Made by a program: the position numbers and the translations under genes | The notes under the pieces: generated by a model | Told to the model about the DNA's origin: nothing | The model's input: the letters and a program-made list of their open reading frames with translations, nothing else | Database searches by the model: none | Shown: positions 17,597 through 25,693 of the stretch, piece by piece | Position numbering within the stretch: the first letter of the stretch is position 1 | How the letters are laid out: the number at the start of each line of letters is the position of its first letter | NCBI RefSeq assembly: GCF_000588875.1 | Contig: NZ_JEMV01000001.1 | Span: 207,315-250,694, forward strand | Length of the DNA stretch: 43,380 nucleotides | Direction of reading: 5' to 3' | Source of the DNA: Sphingobium sp. Ant17 | GTDB taxonomy: Bacteria > Pseudomonadota > Alphaproteobacteria > Sphingomonadales > Sphingomonadaceae

Positions 17597-18123
17597 CCAT
17601 GACCAGGACTGCCGCATGGGCGCTCATGATAGTGTCGAGCGCTGGATTCCTGGGAACAGCCCAGGCTGCCACCAACCCGGGCCCAGCTGCCCCGCCGCTG
17701 CGCTTCGTGTTCGAGGAACTGGTGGACTTGGCTGACCCTGAACCGGCTGGACCCGGTCCCCGTGGGGCTGGCAATCGCATTGGCCTGACCGGCGGCAGCT
17801 TTGCCGGGCCGCAATTGCGGGGCGTAGTCGTTCCCGGTGGCGCGGATTGGCAATTGGTCAGGGCCGATGGTTGCACGGAAATTGTCGCCGATTATTTTCT
17901 GCGTACGGACGATGCCACCTTGATCCATGTGCGCAACGTCGGTCTGGCGTGTGATCGGGCGGGCAAGCAGGGGCCATATTTGCGGGCGACCCCTGTTTTT
18001 ACCGCGCCGACGGGGAAATATGACTGGTTGAACAAGGCCGTATTTACCTCCGTCATCACCCCTCTTCCAGATAGCGATGGCAAAGTCCGGCGCGTTGCGA
18101 TCCGCTTTTACGAAGTCGAATGA
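17593..18123 (+). CDS. Exported DUF3237-family protein
   Basis: The 176-residue product starts at an ATG overlapping the hydrolase stop (ATGA), indicating translational coupling. A signal peptide covers 'MTRTAAWALMIVSSAGFLGTAQA'. The rest matches the DUF3237 beta-barrel layout ('RFVFEELVDLADPEPAGPGP', 'GGSFAGPQLRGVVVPGGADW', 'ATLIHVRNVGL', 'VAIRFYEVE'). The function of DUF3237 proteins is not settled; they are often found near hydrolases and dehydrogenases of catabolic clusters. Here it would be periplasmic, beside the membrane hydrolase. Confidence 0.85.
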   Translation: MTMTRTAAWALMIVSSAGFLGTAQAATNPGPAAPPLRFVFEELVDLADPEPAGPGPRGAGNRIGLTGGSFAGPQLRGVVVPGGADWQLVRADGCTEIVADYFLRTDDATLIHVRNVGLACDRAGKQGPYLRATPVFTAPTGKYDWLNKAVFTSVITPLPDSDGKVRRVAIRFYEVE

Positions 18124-18145
18124 CGGCCGGGCATAGGGACAGATT

Positions 18146-19048
18146 GTGGCAATATTTCATGACATTGGCGCGCGCCTTATGCAGGCTTTCATCGCGCCGC
18201 GCATCACGGTGGTGCCCAAATCTCTATGTTTTACGTCTATTCCGCGAAGAGTGCATGTAATCCATGTGCCAACGCGCCACGGCCCCGCGCGTGTCGATGT
18301 CTACGCGCCGCCAAACCCCACCTCGACAACAGCCGTACATCTGAACTTTCACGGCGGCGGCTATGTGATGGGGCATTTGCAGCAGGATGACCCTTTTTGC
18401 GCCTTCCTTGCCGATCAGGCGGGGGTGTACGTCCTCAATATCGATTATGTTCTGGCTCCGCAGTTCCGCTATCCCGCTGCCGTGCAGCAAGCCTTTGAAC
18501 TCGCCAACTGGGCTGCGACCAGCGGTGAAGAAGGCGGTTGGGACGGCACACGGATGACCGTCGGCGGCCAGAGCGCCGGCGGCGGCCTGGCGGCGGCGCT
18601 GTGCCTTCTGGCGGCGGACGGTGGCATCCCTCCTATCGAGCGGCAGATACTGCATTATCCGCCGCTCGACCTTGTCACGGATCCGGCGGACAAAAAGGGG
18701 CGCGCCGCCAAGCCGCTCATCCCACCCGCTTTGGCCCGTCTGTTCAACGCTGCCTACACGCCCGACGCCGCCCTACGATCGGAGGCGGGCGCGTCCCCGC
18801 TGATTGGTGCGACCGATCTGCAACTGCAGCGCGTTGCACCAGCGGTCGTCATAACCGCAGAACTGGACGTCCTGCGCGACGAAGCCAGTGCCTATGCCCA
18901 GCGGTTGGCAAAAGCGGGATGCCTTATCGAACATATCGACATTGCCGGTGTCGACCATGGCTATAATCTTCGGGATGCAGCCCCCGACATGGTCGCGCAG
19001 GTCTATCGTCGTATCGCCGACCATGTTCGCGCTACCTGGGCATACTGA
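18146..19048 (+). CDS. HSL-family alpha/beta hydrolase (esterase)
   Basis: The 300-residue protein has the hormone-sensitive-lipase family motifs: oxyanion 'HGGGY' (69-73), nucleophile Ser143 in 'GGQSAGGG', acid in 'ELDVLRDEA' and base in 'GVDHGYN'. No signal peptide is seen, so it is probably cytoplasmic. The start is a GTG at 18146 with AGGGA upstream, 22 bp after the DUF3237 gene. Within the locus it could split a carboxylic ester of glycerol before GlpK, but many other short-chain esters are possible. Confidence 0.9.
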   Translation: MAIFHDIGARLMQAFIAPRITVVPKSLCFTSIPRRVHVIHVPTRHGPARVDVYAPPNPTSTTAVHLNFHGGGYVMGHLQQDDPFCAFLADQAGVYVLNIDYVLAPQFRYPAAVQQAFELANWAATSGEEGGWDGTRMTVGGQSAGGGLAAALCLLAADGGIPPIERQILHYPPLDLVTDPADKKGRAAKPLIPPALARLFNAAYTPDAALRSEAGASPLIGATDLQLQRVAPAVVITAELDVLRDEASAYAQRLAKAGCLIEHIDIAGVDHGYNLRDAAPDMVAQVYRRIADHVRATWAY

Positions 19049-19049
19049 G

Positions 19050-19886
19050 GTGCATAGCAAACAGAAGATGGTGCCAGACCCGGCAAAGGCAACACCGGCG
19101 GACAGCGATGCCCTGCGCGATCTCGCTGCCATCCGTCACGTCAAGCTGGTGGAGCAACTCCATGCGCTAGGCAGCGTGAAAGTGGAGGCGCTGGCCCATC
19201 ATCTGGGCGTGACACCGCAGACGATCCGGGGCGACCTGCGGATGCTGGATCAACAGGGTTTGATTAGCCGGGTGCGTGGCGGGGCGGTACTGCGATCGAC
19301 GCTGGATAACATCGGCTATCAATCCCGCCAGGCCATCGCATCCGATGCAAAAGGCCGTATCGGTGCAGCGGCGGCGACGTTGGTGCCCGCCGCCGTCTCC
19401 GTGTTCATCAATATCGGTACGACGACGGAAGCGGTGGCATCGCACCTGGTCCGGCATCAAAGGCTGATGGCTGTGACCAATAATTTGAACGTGGCCGAAA
19501 TCCTTGCCGATTCAAAAGGCGTCGATGTCATCGTCGCTGGTGGGCGTCTGCGCTCGGAGGATCGTGCCATCATCGGCCCGCTGGCAGTGGATTTTCTGAG
19601 CGCCTTCAAGGTCGATTATGCCATCATCGGGGCCAGCGCGATCGACAAAAGCGGGAGCCTGCTGGATTTCGACATTGACGAGATCAAAGTCTCACAGTCG
19701 ATCGTCGCCAGCGCTCGACACGTTATTCTGGTCGCGGATTCATCGAAACTGGCGCGTCATGCGCCAGTGCGGTTTGCGACCATGGCCAATATCGACACGT
19801 TCGTGACCGATAGGCTCGTGGATCGCGATCTGGCCGCCATATGTGCGCGTGAAGGCGTGCGGGTGGTCGAGACGGATCGGGGTTAG
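19050..19886 (+). CDS. glpR: DeoR-family repressor, GlpR-like
   Basis: The 278-residue protein carries a DeoR helix-turn-helix ('VKVEALAHHLGVTPQTIRGD', 'LRMLDQQGLISRVRGGAV') and a sugar-phosphate sensor domain ('FINIGTTTEAVASHLV', 'VIVAGGRLRSEDRAIIGPLA', 'ADSSKLARHAP'). GlpR members sense glycerol-3-phosphate and repress glp genes, and this gene lies directly before glpD and glpK. The GTG at 19050 follows the esterase stop by one base; an ATG at 19068 is an equal candidate, and neither has a strong ribosome site. The residues usually 'RRDL' and 'HGGA' in the HTH are 'RGDL' and 'RGGA'. Confidence 0.88.
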   Translation: MHSKQKMVPDPAKATPADSDALRDLAAIRHVKLVEQLHALGSVKVEALAHHLGVTPQTIRGDLRMLDQQGLISRVRGGAVLRSTLDNIGYQSRQAIASDAKGRIGAAAATLVPAAVSVFINIGTTTEAVASHLVRHQRLMAVTNNLNVAEILADSKGVDVIVAGGRLRSEDRAIIGPLAVDFLSAFKVDYAIIGASAIDKSGSLLDFDIDEIKVSQSIVASARHVILVADSSKLARHAPVRFATMANIDTFVTDRLVDRDLAAICAREGVRVVETDRG

Positions 19887-19979
19887 GCGCGCTAGACGTC
19901 TCGAACGGGATTGCTGAGATAGAAAGGCGGCTGTCGCGCCAGACGTGCGGCAGAGCCATAAGGGTGAACGAGATCTGAC

Positions 19980-21481
19980 ATGCGGCATGAAACGGATTGT
20001 GATCTTTTGGTCATCGGTGGGGGCATCAATGGTGCTGGGATTGCGCGCGATGCGGCCGGGCGTGGCTTGCGCGTCGTCGTGCTGGAGGCGGGCGATATTG
20101 CGCGGGGGACATCCTCTGCCTCCACGAAACTGATCCATGGTGGCCTACGCTATTTGGAACATCATGAATTTGGCCTGGTGCGGGAGTCGCTGGCCGAGCG
20201 GGAGCGGCTCTGGTCTATCGCACCCCACATCGTATGGCCGATGCGGTTCGTGCTGCCCTATCAAAAGGGGTTGCGCCCGCGCTGGCTCTTGCGACTTGGA
20301 CTGTTCCTCTACGATCATATTGGTGGACGCAAGCGCTTGTCGGCCACGCGGACGCTCGACCTGCGGAAGCATGTTGCAGGTAAACCCCTGAAACCCGGCT
20401 TTCGCACCGGCTTTGCCTATTCGGACTGCTGGGTGGACGATGCACGCATGGTGCTGCTCAACCTGCGTGATGCCGCTGACCGGGGCGCACGCATCCTGCC
20501 ACGCACTGCGGCAACCGGTTTGATACGGATGAAAACGGGATGGCACGTGAGCGCAACGGGCGGGCAGACATTCCATGCTAGGGCTGTTGTGAATGCAGGC
20601 GGACCGGCCGTGCTCGATGTGCTTGGCCTCGCTAAAGTGACGAGCGATGGGTTACGCATGCGGCTTGTGCGTGGTTCCCATATCGTCGTTCCACGCCTGT
20701 TCGACCATGACTTTTCCTACTTTTTCCAGCTGCCGGACGGGCGCATCTTCTTTGCCATTCCCTATGAGCGCTATTTCACCCTGATCGGCACGACCGATGT
20801 CGATCATACCGGCCCGCTTTCGGATATCCGTGCGGATTCGGACGAAATCGCCTATCTGTGCGAAGGCGCGAACCGATATTTCGCCCTGCAGATCAAGCCG
20901 TCCGACGTTGTTTGGAGCTTTGCAGGCGTGCGCCCGCTGGTGGATGACGGGTCGGGCCGACCGGAGGCCGCGACGCGCGGCTATCGGCTTGACCTGTCGC
21001 CAGAAGCCGATGGCGCGCCGTTGCTGAGCGTGTTTGGCGGTAAATTGACCACCTACCGCCATCTTGCCGACAGCGCGCTTGCTCTCCTGGCGCAGCGGCT
21101 CCTCGGCCTGTCCACGACCGGCTGGACCGACAGCGCGCCGCTGCCCGGCGGAGATTTCCCGATGGAAGGGGCCAATGCCTCATGACGCAGGTGCGGGACC
21201 GATATCCGTTTCTGACCGAGGCGTGGAGCGAACGGCTTGTGCGATGCTATGGCATGACCTGCTTCGATATTTTGAAAGACGCGCGCACGCTGAATGATTG
21301 CGGCCGCCATTTTGGCCATGGGCTGACCCAATATGAGGTTCACCATCTGATGACGCGCGAATGGGCCAGTACGGCGGACGATATCCTGTGGCGCCGAACG
21401 AAATTGGGCCTGTTATTTACGTCGGCGGAGACGGAAGCTCTTGCCGCTTGGATAGCCGACAATAAGGGGGATGCAGCATGA
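19980..21481 (+). pseudogene. glpD: Glycerol-3-phosphate dehydrogenase GlpD, split by a frameshift
   Basis: GlpD oxidises glycerol-3-phosphate to dihydroxyacetone phosphate at the membrane, passing electrons to quinone. The first frame (19980-21185, 401 residues) has the FAD site 'LLVIGGGINGAGIARDAAG', 'GTSSASTKLIHGGLRYLEH' and the catalytic domain to 'APLPGGDFPMEG'. It then meets TGA. The second frame (21182-21481, 99 residues) supplies the missing C-terminal helical domain ('RYPFLTEAWSERLVRCYG', 'EWASTADDILWRRTKLGL'). One extra base near 21182 would rejoin them at the length of normal GlpD (about 500). The frames overlap by ATGA, so a two-chain enzyme made by coupled translation is possible. 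The gene overlaps glpK by ATGA. Confidence 0.88.
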
Positions 21482-22956
21482 AAGCCGTGCTCGCGATTGA
21501 TCAGGGTACTACGTCGACCCGGTCCTTGCTGATCGACGAAACGACGGCCGTGCGCGCTGCTTTTCGTGTCGAACTCGTCCAATCCTATCCCGCCGCAGGC
21601 TGGGTGGAACATGACCCCGAAGCGATCTGGCGCGATGTCGTGTCGACTGCGCGCGACGCTCTGGATAAAGCGGTAGGCTTGGGGCTGGATGTCACCGCCA
21701 TCGGTATCGCCAACCAGCGTGAAACCTGCGTGCTGTGGGACCGGGAAAGCGGACAACCAATCCACCCCGCTATAGTCTGGCAGGACAGGCGCGGCGCGGA
21801 CCTGTGCCAGCGGTTCATAGATGATGGGCTGGAGCCGGAGGTCAGGAACAAGACTGGTCTGCTGCTCGACTCCTATTTTACCGCCAGCAAGCTCGCCTGG
21901 CTGCTCGACACCATCCCCTCGGCGCGTGATCTGGCGGAACGCGGACGTCTGGCCTTCGGCACCATTGACTGCTTCCTGCTGTGGCGACTGACCGGGGGAA
22001 AGGTCCATGCGACCGACGCCACCAATGCATCGCGCACGCTGCTATTTGACATCGGCAAGATGGCTTGGTGCCCGGAACTGTGCCGCATGTTCGCCATCCC
22101 AATGCAGATTTTACCCCAAGTGCGCGAAAATGACGCTCTCTTTGGCATGTCCGACCGCCATGTCCTGGGCGTGTCGCTGCCTGTCACGGGCATGGTGGGT
22201 GATCAGCAGGCCGCCTTGATCGGCCAGGGCTGTCTGGGGAGAGGGGACGCCAAGATCACCCTGGGGACCGGGGGATTTGCCATGCAAAATACCGGATCGC
22301 ATATCTGCCATTCCGAACATCGTATGCTGGCCACTGTCGCCTGCTATTCGGCGGGCGTCGCCCATTACGCCATGGAGGGCGCCTTTTTCGTCGCAGGGGC
22401 GGGCGTCAAATGGACGCGGGACAAGCTCGGCCTCGTCGCTTCGTCGGCCGAAACGGAAGTCATGGCGCGCTCGCTGCCAGACAATGAAGGGGTCTATCTG
22501 GTTCCCGCATTCGTCGGATTGGGTGCGCCCCATTGGAACCCGACGGCACGGGCCATGCTGACGGGGATGACGTTCGGGACGGGGCCAGAGCATATCGTTC
22601 GCGCCGCGCTGGAATGCGTCGCTTATCAGGCCGCCGACCTGTTGAACGCGATGACGCTCGATAGCGGCCTGACATTTGACGCGCTTAAGGTCGATGGCGG
22701 GATGGTGGCGAATGACTGGCTGTGTCAGTTTCTGGCCGACATCCTCGACATGTCTATCCTACGCCCGGCCAACATCGAAACTACGGCGCTTGGCGCGGCA
22801 TTTCTTGCGGGAACGGGGGCTGGGATTTGGAGCGCTTTGCCCGACGCCACATCACGGGTGCCGCTGGACCGTCATTTCGTTCCCACGATGGCAATGACCG
22901 AGCGGAACCGTCTCTTGTCCGGCTGGCGTGACGCTGTTCGACATGTCTTATGCTAA
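21478..22956 (+). CDS. glpK: Glycerol kinase GlpK
   Basis: GlpK phosphorylates glycerol with ATP in the cytoplasm to give glycerol-3-phosphate for GlpD. The 492-residue, full-length protein has the FGGY-kinase motifs: 'AIDQGTTSTRSLLID', 'GWVEHDPEAIWRDV', 'IANQRETCVLWDRESGQPIH' with 'AIVWQDRR' (glycerol binding), and 'ITLGTGGFAMQNTG' for ATP binding, plus the C-terminal 'LKVDGGMVANDWLCQFLADI'. Its ATG overlaps the end of the glpD C-terminal frame (ATGA). No glycerol facilitator gene (glpF) is visible in this locus. Confidence 0.96.
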   Translation: MKAVLAIDQGTTSTRSLLIDETTAVRAAFRVELVQSYPAAGWVEHDPEAIWRDVVSTARDALDKAVGLGLDVTAIGIANQRETCVLWDRESGQPIHPAIVWQDRRGADLCQRFIDDGLEPEVRNKTGLLLDSYFTASKLAWLLDTIPSARDLAERGRLAFGTIDCFLLWRLTGGKVHATDATNASRTLLFDIGKMAWCPELCRMFAIPMQILPQVRENDALFGMSDRHVLGVSLPVTGMVGDQQAALIGQGCLGRGDAKITLGTGGFAMQNTGSHICHSEHRMLATVACYSAGVAHYAMEGAFFVAGAGVKWTRDKLGLVASSAETEVMARSLPDNEGVYLVPAFVGLGAPHWNPTARAMLTGMTFGTGPEHIVRAALECVAYQAADLLNAMTLDSGLTFDALKVDGGMVANDWLCQFLADILDMSILRPANIETTALGAAFLAGTGAGIWSALPDATSRVPLDRHFVPTMAMTERNRLLSGWRDAVRHVLC

Positions 22957-22981
22957 ACGGCTCAACATCACAGGCTAAACG

Positions 22982-24160
22982 TCACCAGTAATTTTCCAGG
23001 GCGAACTGGCAGCGCAGATGCGCTTCCTTGTTGCCGCTGTCGCTATGGCTGACGATGTTGTCCATGATCAGGCGGCTGGCATCGAACAATTCGCGCGCTG
23101 CCGCGTCGGGCAACTCGGCGCTGCTGACGCGGCGTAGAAGGATGGAGCCGGCGAGCGTGCGCGCGGTGAAATGCAGGATGGGGTTGCCTGCCAGATCTGC
23201 AATGTCGCGGATGAAGGAATACCAGGCCGTGCCCAATGCAGTCGGATTACGCGCCTGCTCCATCGATTTGAAAGATTGCTGAACCCGTAACACGCCCGGA
23301 TCATCCCGACGTTGGCAGGCCAGTTCAATCATCGCATAATTGACCGCATCCAGAAGAAGACGGCATCGTTTTGGCGACGCATGATGGCCCGCCAGAAAGG
23401 CATTAGTCATGTGCAGCGCCTTGCTCTGGCGCAGTCCTGCCAGGAAGACACCTCCCTGCCGCCCACGCTTCAAAACAACCTGCTGGTGATCCTCCAATAT
23501 TCTGACCGCTTCGACCGCGACTTCAAGGCTGATGCCATAACGCTCGGCGATGGCCGCGAGTGAGCCAAGATAGGCACCGGGCGCGCTATGCCCCTGTGCG
23601 TCTGAAACAATGCAGGATGCGACCCATTCCGCCTGGGTGGAACGGGTATGGAGCAGGCGCGTGTCCCGACTGGCGGCCGACATGTGGCCCAGAAGGCGCC
23701 TGACCAGCTCGGTCGATGCATCAATCTGCAACGTCAGCGTTGGCGCCAGCCAGACCACCGCCTCCTTTGCCGCGACCGTCGGGTCGCAATCGTCGATTTC
23801 GGCATGAAGGGCGGACACGATGGCATCGGGGTCGGGAACGACCGCCCATAATCCACCCATCCCATTGCCGCCCCGGCGTGGTTCCATGATGCCCCGATGT
23901 TGCATGACCCGGCTGACTTGACGAGCGACCCGGCGGCCAACCTTATAGCGGCTGGCAATCAACGTTTCGGTCAGGTTGTCCGTCGTGGTAATCGTAGAGG
24001 ATAAATGCTGTTCGATACGGTCCGCCAGATCGGCTGCTGTCGAGCAAATGTGCCCTTTGCCCCGAACGACGTTGCCAAACAGTTCTCGCGCCCGCGCCAA
24101 TACAGGTGTGTCACATTTGCCCGGCACGGCGCTTTGTTGTGTGATCCCCCTCATTTGCAT
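22982..24160 (-). CDS. GntR-like regulator with two winged-helix domains
   Basis: The 392-residue protein looks like two GntR-type DNA-binding modules in one chain: a first winged helix at about 44-108 ('ADRIEQHLSS', 'GRRVARQVSRVMQHRGIMEP') and a second at about 197-242 ('LAAIAERYGISLEVAVEAVR', 'VVLKRGRQGGVFLAG'). Both are followed by mainly helical segments, the second resembling an FCD effector domain (265-380). Ordinary FCD regulators have one HTH and about 230 residues. It is convergent with glpK (25-bp gap). The ATG at 24160 has no clear ribosome site, and a nearby ATG at 24154 is possible. The target is unknown. Confidence 0.75.
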   Translation of the reverse strand: MQMRGITQQSAVPGKCDTPVLARARELFGNVVRGKGHICSTAADLADRIEQHLSSTITTTDNLTETLIASRYKVGRRVARQVSRVMQHRGIMEPRRGGNGMGGLWAVVPDPDAIVSALHAEIDDCDPTVAAKEAVVWLAPTLTLQIDASTELVRRLLGHMSAASRDTRLLHTRSTQAEWVASCIVSDAQGHSAPGAYLGSLAAIAERYGISLEVAVEAVRILEDHQQVVLKRGRQGGVFLAGLRQSKALHMTNAFLAGHHASPKRCRLLLDAVNYAMIELACQRRDDPGVLRVQQSFKSMEQARNPTALGTAWYSFIRDIADLAGNPILHFTARTLAGSILLRRVSSAELPDAAARELFDASRLIMDNIVSHSDSGNKEAHLRCQFALENYW

Positions 24161-24601
24161 TGGATAGCGCGTTTGGAGCGCGATGACAAAGGGGATGACG
24201 GCTATCTATGGATCGATGCGTAGTTGTATGGTTTGAACCGGCAGATTGGGGAGTGGTAGCAAATTAGACCCAGAAAGCGCTAACTGAATACTATGCGCTA
24301 ACATGAAAATCGGACAGGCTGGGTTTTAACACAGTTTGCACAAAATTCGTATCATGCTCACATCGATGGAAGTAAGGGTTTTGGCCTGATGCAGGCGGAT
24401 TCCAGTAAAACCCAAAGAGGTCAAAAAGGCGTGTGGCAGTGTGACCGGACAGTGGTAGGTTTCGGTGTTAACTGCGGTCCATGGCGCAACGTGGAATGGC
24501 GTGAGTTTGTCGACCAGTACCGGAAACCGGACTGTCTGCAGGCGAGAAACAAAAAATCACGCTTGAATGTCTCACAAGGGTCGACCTATGCCTGCCGATC
24601 T
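24161..24601. other. Intergenic region with GCGCTAAC direct repeats
   Basis: About 440 bp, AT-richer than the genes. It holds the promoter of the tandem winged-helix regulator, with GCGCTAAC at 24277-24284 and again at 24295-24302 (18 bp apart), and one copy of a 59-bp dispersed repeat at 24527-24585. A plus-strand open frame (24389-24694) has no recognisable protein sequence. Confidence 0.5.
24527..24585. repeat. 59-bp dispersed repeat, copy 1
   Basis: Aligns without gaps to 26048-26106 with about 44 of 59 identical bases; the last 22 bases (24564-24585, from TGAATGTCTCA to GGGTCGAC) differ at one position only. The copies bracket the cytochrome/toroid gene. Confidence 0.7.
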
Positions 24602-25693
24602 CTAACGGCGCATGGCAAGTGCAGCCATGCCGGTCGCTTCGTCTGTCATAAAAAGATAGGCGTCCGTGCCAGGTTTGCGGTCCTTGTTGATTGACCGCGC
24701 TGCTACAGCGCCGTCTTGGCCTTGATGAGCAGCCAGCCAAGCCTGTGCCTGTTTGAGCGCCACCGCGCCGGTCGGTCCTCCTACTTCACGCAGAATGACC
24801 GCGACTATCGCGGTGGCATATCCGTCACTCTCTTGCGGCAGATTGGAGCCGTCGATCCTCTGCCAGGTCGATAGACTTGGTAAATTCCATCCGCCGTCCG
24901 CTCGCTGGGATGCGACCAAATCCGAAATCACTTTGCTTCGCTGATCCGGCGGCAATACGCCGCCAAGCTGGCTGTCAGCCCACAGGATAAGTGCGCGGGA
25001 ATAAAGCGAGCCGCCGATGCCTGTTCGTAGATAGGCGCGCAGTGCGTCAACCTGCGGAGCAACCGCCGGATCGGCTGCATACCCATCCGGCGCACGCGCG
25101 ACGGCCAGCGCGGCCAACGTCGCCCCCCAATAGGTCGCTGTCGGGGATTCGAAGGGTTCCAACCGGAAGTTGAGCCAGGTAAAGCCGCCCTTCTGATCGC
25201 CCGCCTTCATCTGCACGCCCCACATGTGGGCGAAGGCCTGTCGCGTGTCGGGTCCAAGGTGGCCGCGTTCCTGATCCCGTGTCGCCAGTATCAGCGCGTT
25301 GAGAACGGCTTCGACGCCGCGCGATTCCGCCGACTTGGGTACGCCGCGCGTCTGGTCGGGATAGAAGGGTTCGACTTCATCCCAAAGATAGACGCGCTTA
25401 ACCACGTCATCGAACATTCCCATCTCATCGACGCTTTGCCTCTGCTTGCCTGACTGGCTGCGGAGCGAGGGCATGGCAAGGACATGCGGCAGCGAGGTGT
25501 GGCAGGATACACAGCGCGTGCCATGGTCCCGCTCAGCCTTAGGCCATTGACGCCACCAGGTGAGACGATTGTCCAGATAGGCTGCTGCTGCGGTGCCATT
25601 CCAGGCCGACTTCTTTGTTGGCACGGCGTCTCCACGCGCGATCATTACCACGGCGAGTAGAACGGCGGAAGAGATAAGCGGCCAGCGTGTCAT
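24602..25693 (-). CDS. Exported c-type haem protein with squalene-cyclase-like toroid repeats
   Basis: The 363-residue protein has an N-terminal hydrophobic signal (about 5-20), then one haem c motif, C61-V-S-C64-H65 ('CVSCHTSLPHVLAMPSL'). The rest is helical with the spacing and motifs of alpha/alpha toroid proteins (squalene/hopene cyclases, prenyltransferases): 'TYWGATLAALAVARAPDGY', 'VASQRADGGWNLPSL' (a QxxDGGW 'QW' motif) and 'AWLAAHQGQDGAV'. The catalytic DxDD of squalene cyclases is not present. It is probably periplasmic. Haem plus toroid in one chain suggests a redox or binding role on a hydrophobic ligand, but function is unknown. It stands alone between two copies of a 59-bp repeat. 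Confidence 0.82.
   Translation of the reverse strand: MTRWPLISSAVLLAVVMIARGDAVPTKKSAWNGTAAAAYLDNRLTWWRQWPKAERDHGTRCVSCHTSLPHVLAMPSLRSQSGKQRQSVDEMGMFDDVVKRVYLWDEVEPFYPDQTRGVPKSAESRGVEAVLNALILATRDQERGHLGPDTRQAFAHMWGVQMKAGDQKGGFTWLNFRLEPFESPTATYWGATLAALAVARAPDGYAADPAVAPQVDALRAYLRTGIGGSLYSRALILWADSQLGGVLPPDQRSKVISDLVASQRADGGWNLPSLSTWQRIDGSNLPQESDGYATAIVAVILREVGGPTGAVALKQAQAWLAAHQGQDGAVAARSINKDRKPGTDAYLFMTDEATGMAALAMRR

Noticed and set aside
24389..24694. A 101-codon plus-strand frame near the toroid gene
   Set aside because: It overlaps the 3' end of the toroid gene and the 59-bp repeat, and its product has no recognisable sequence.
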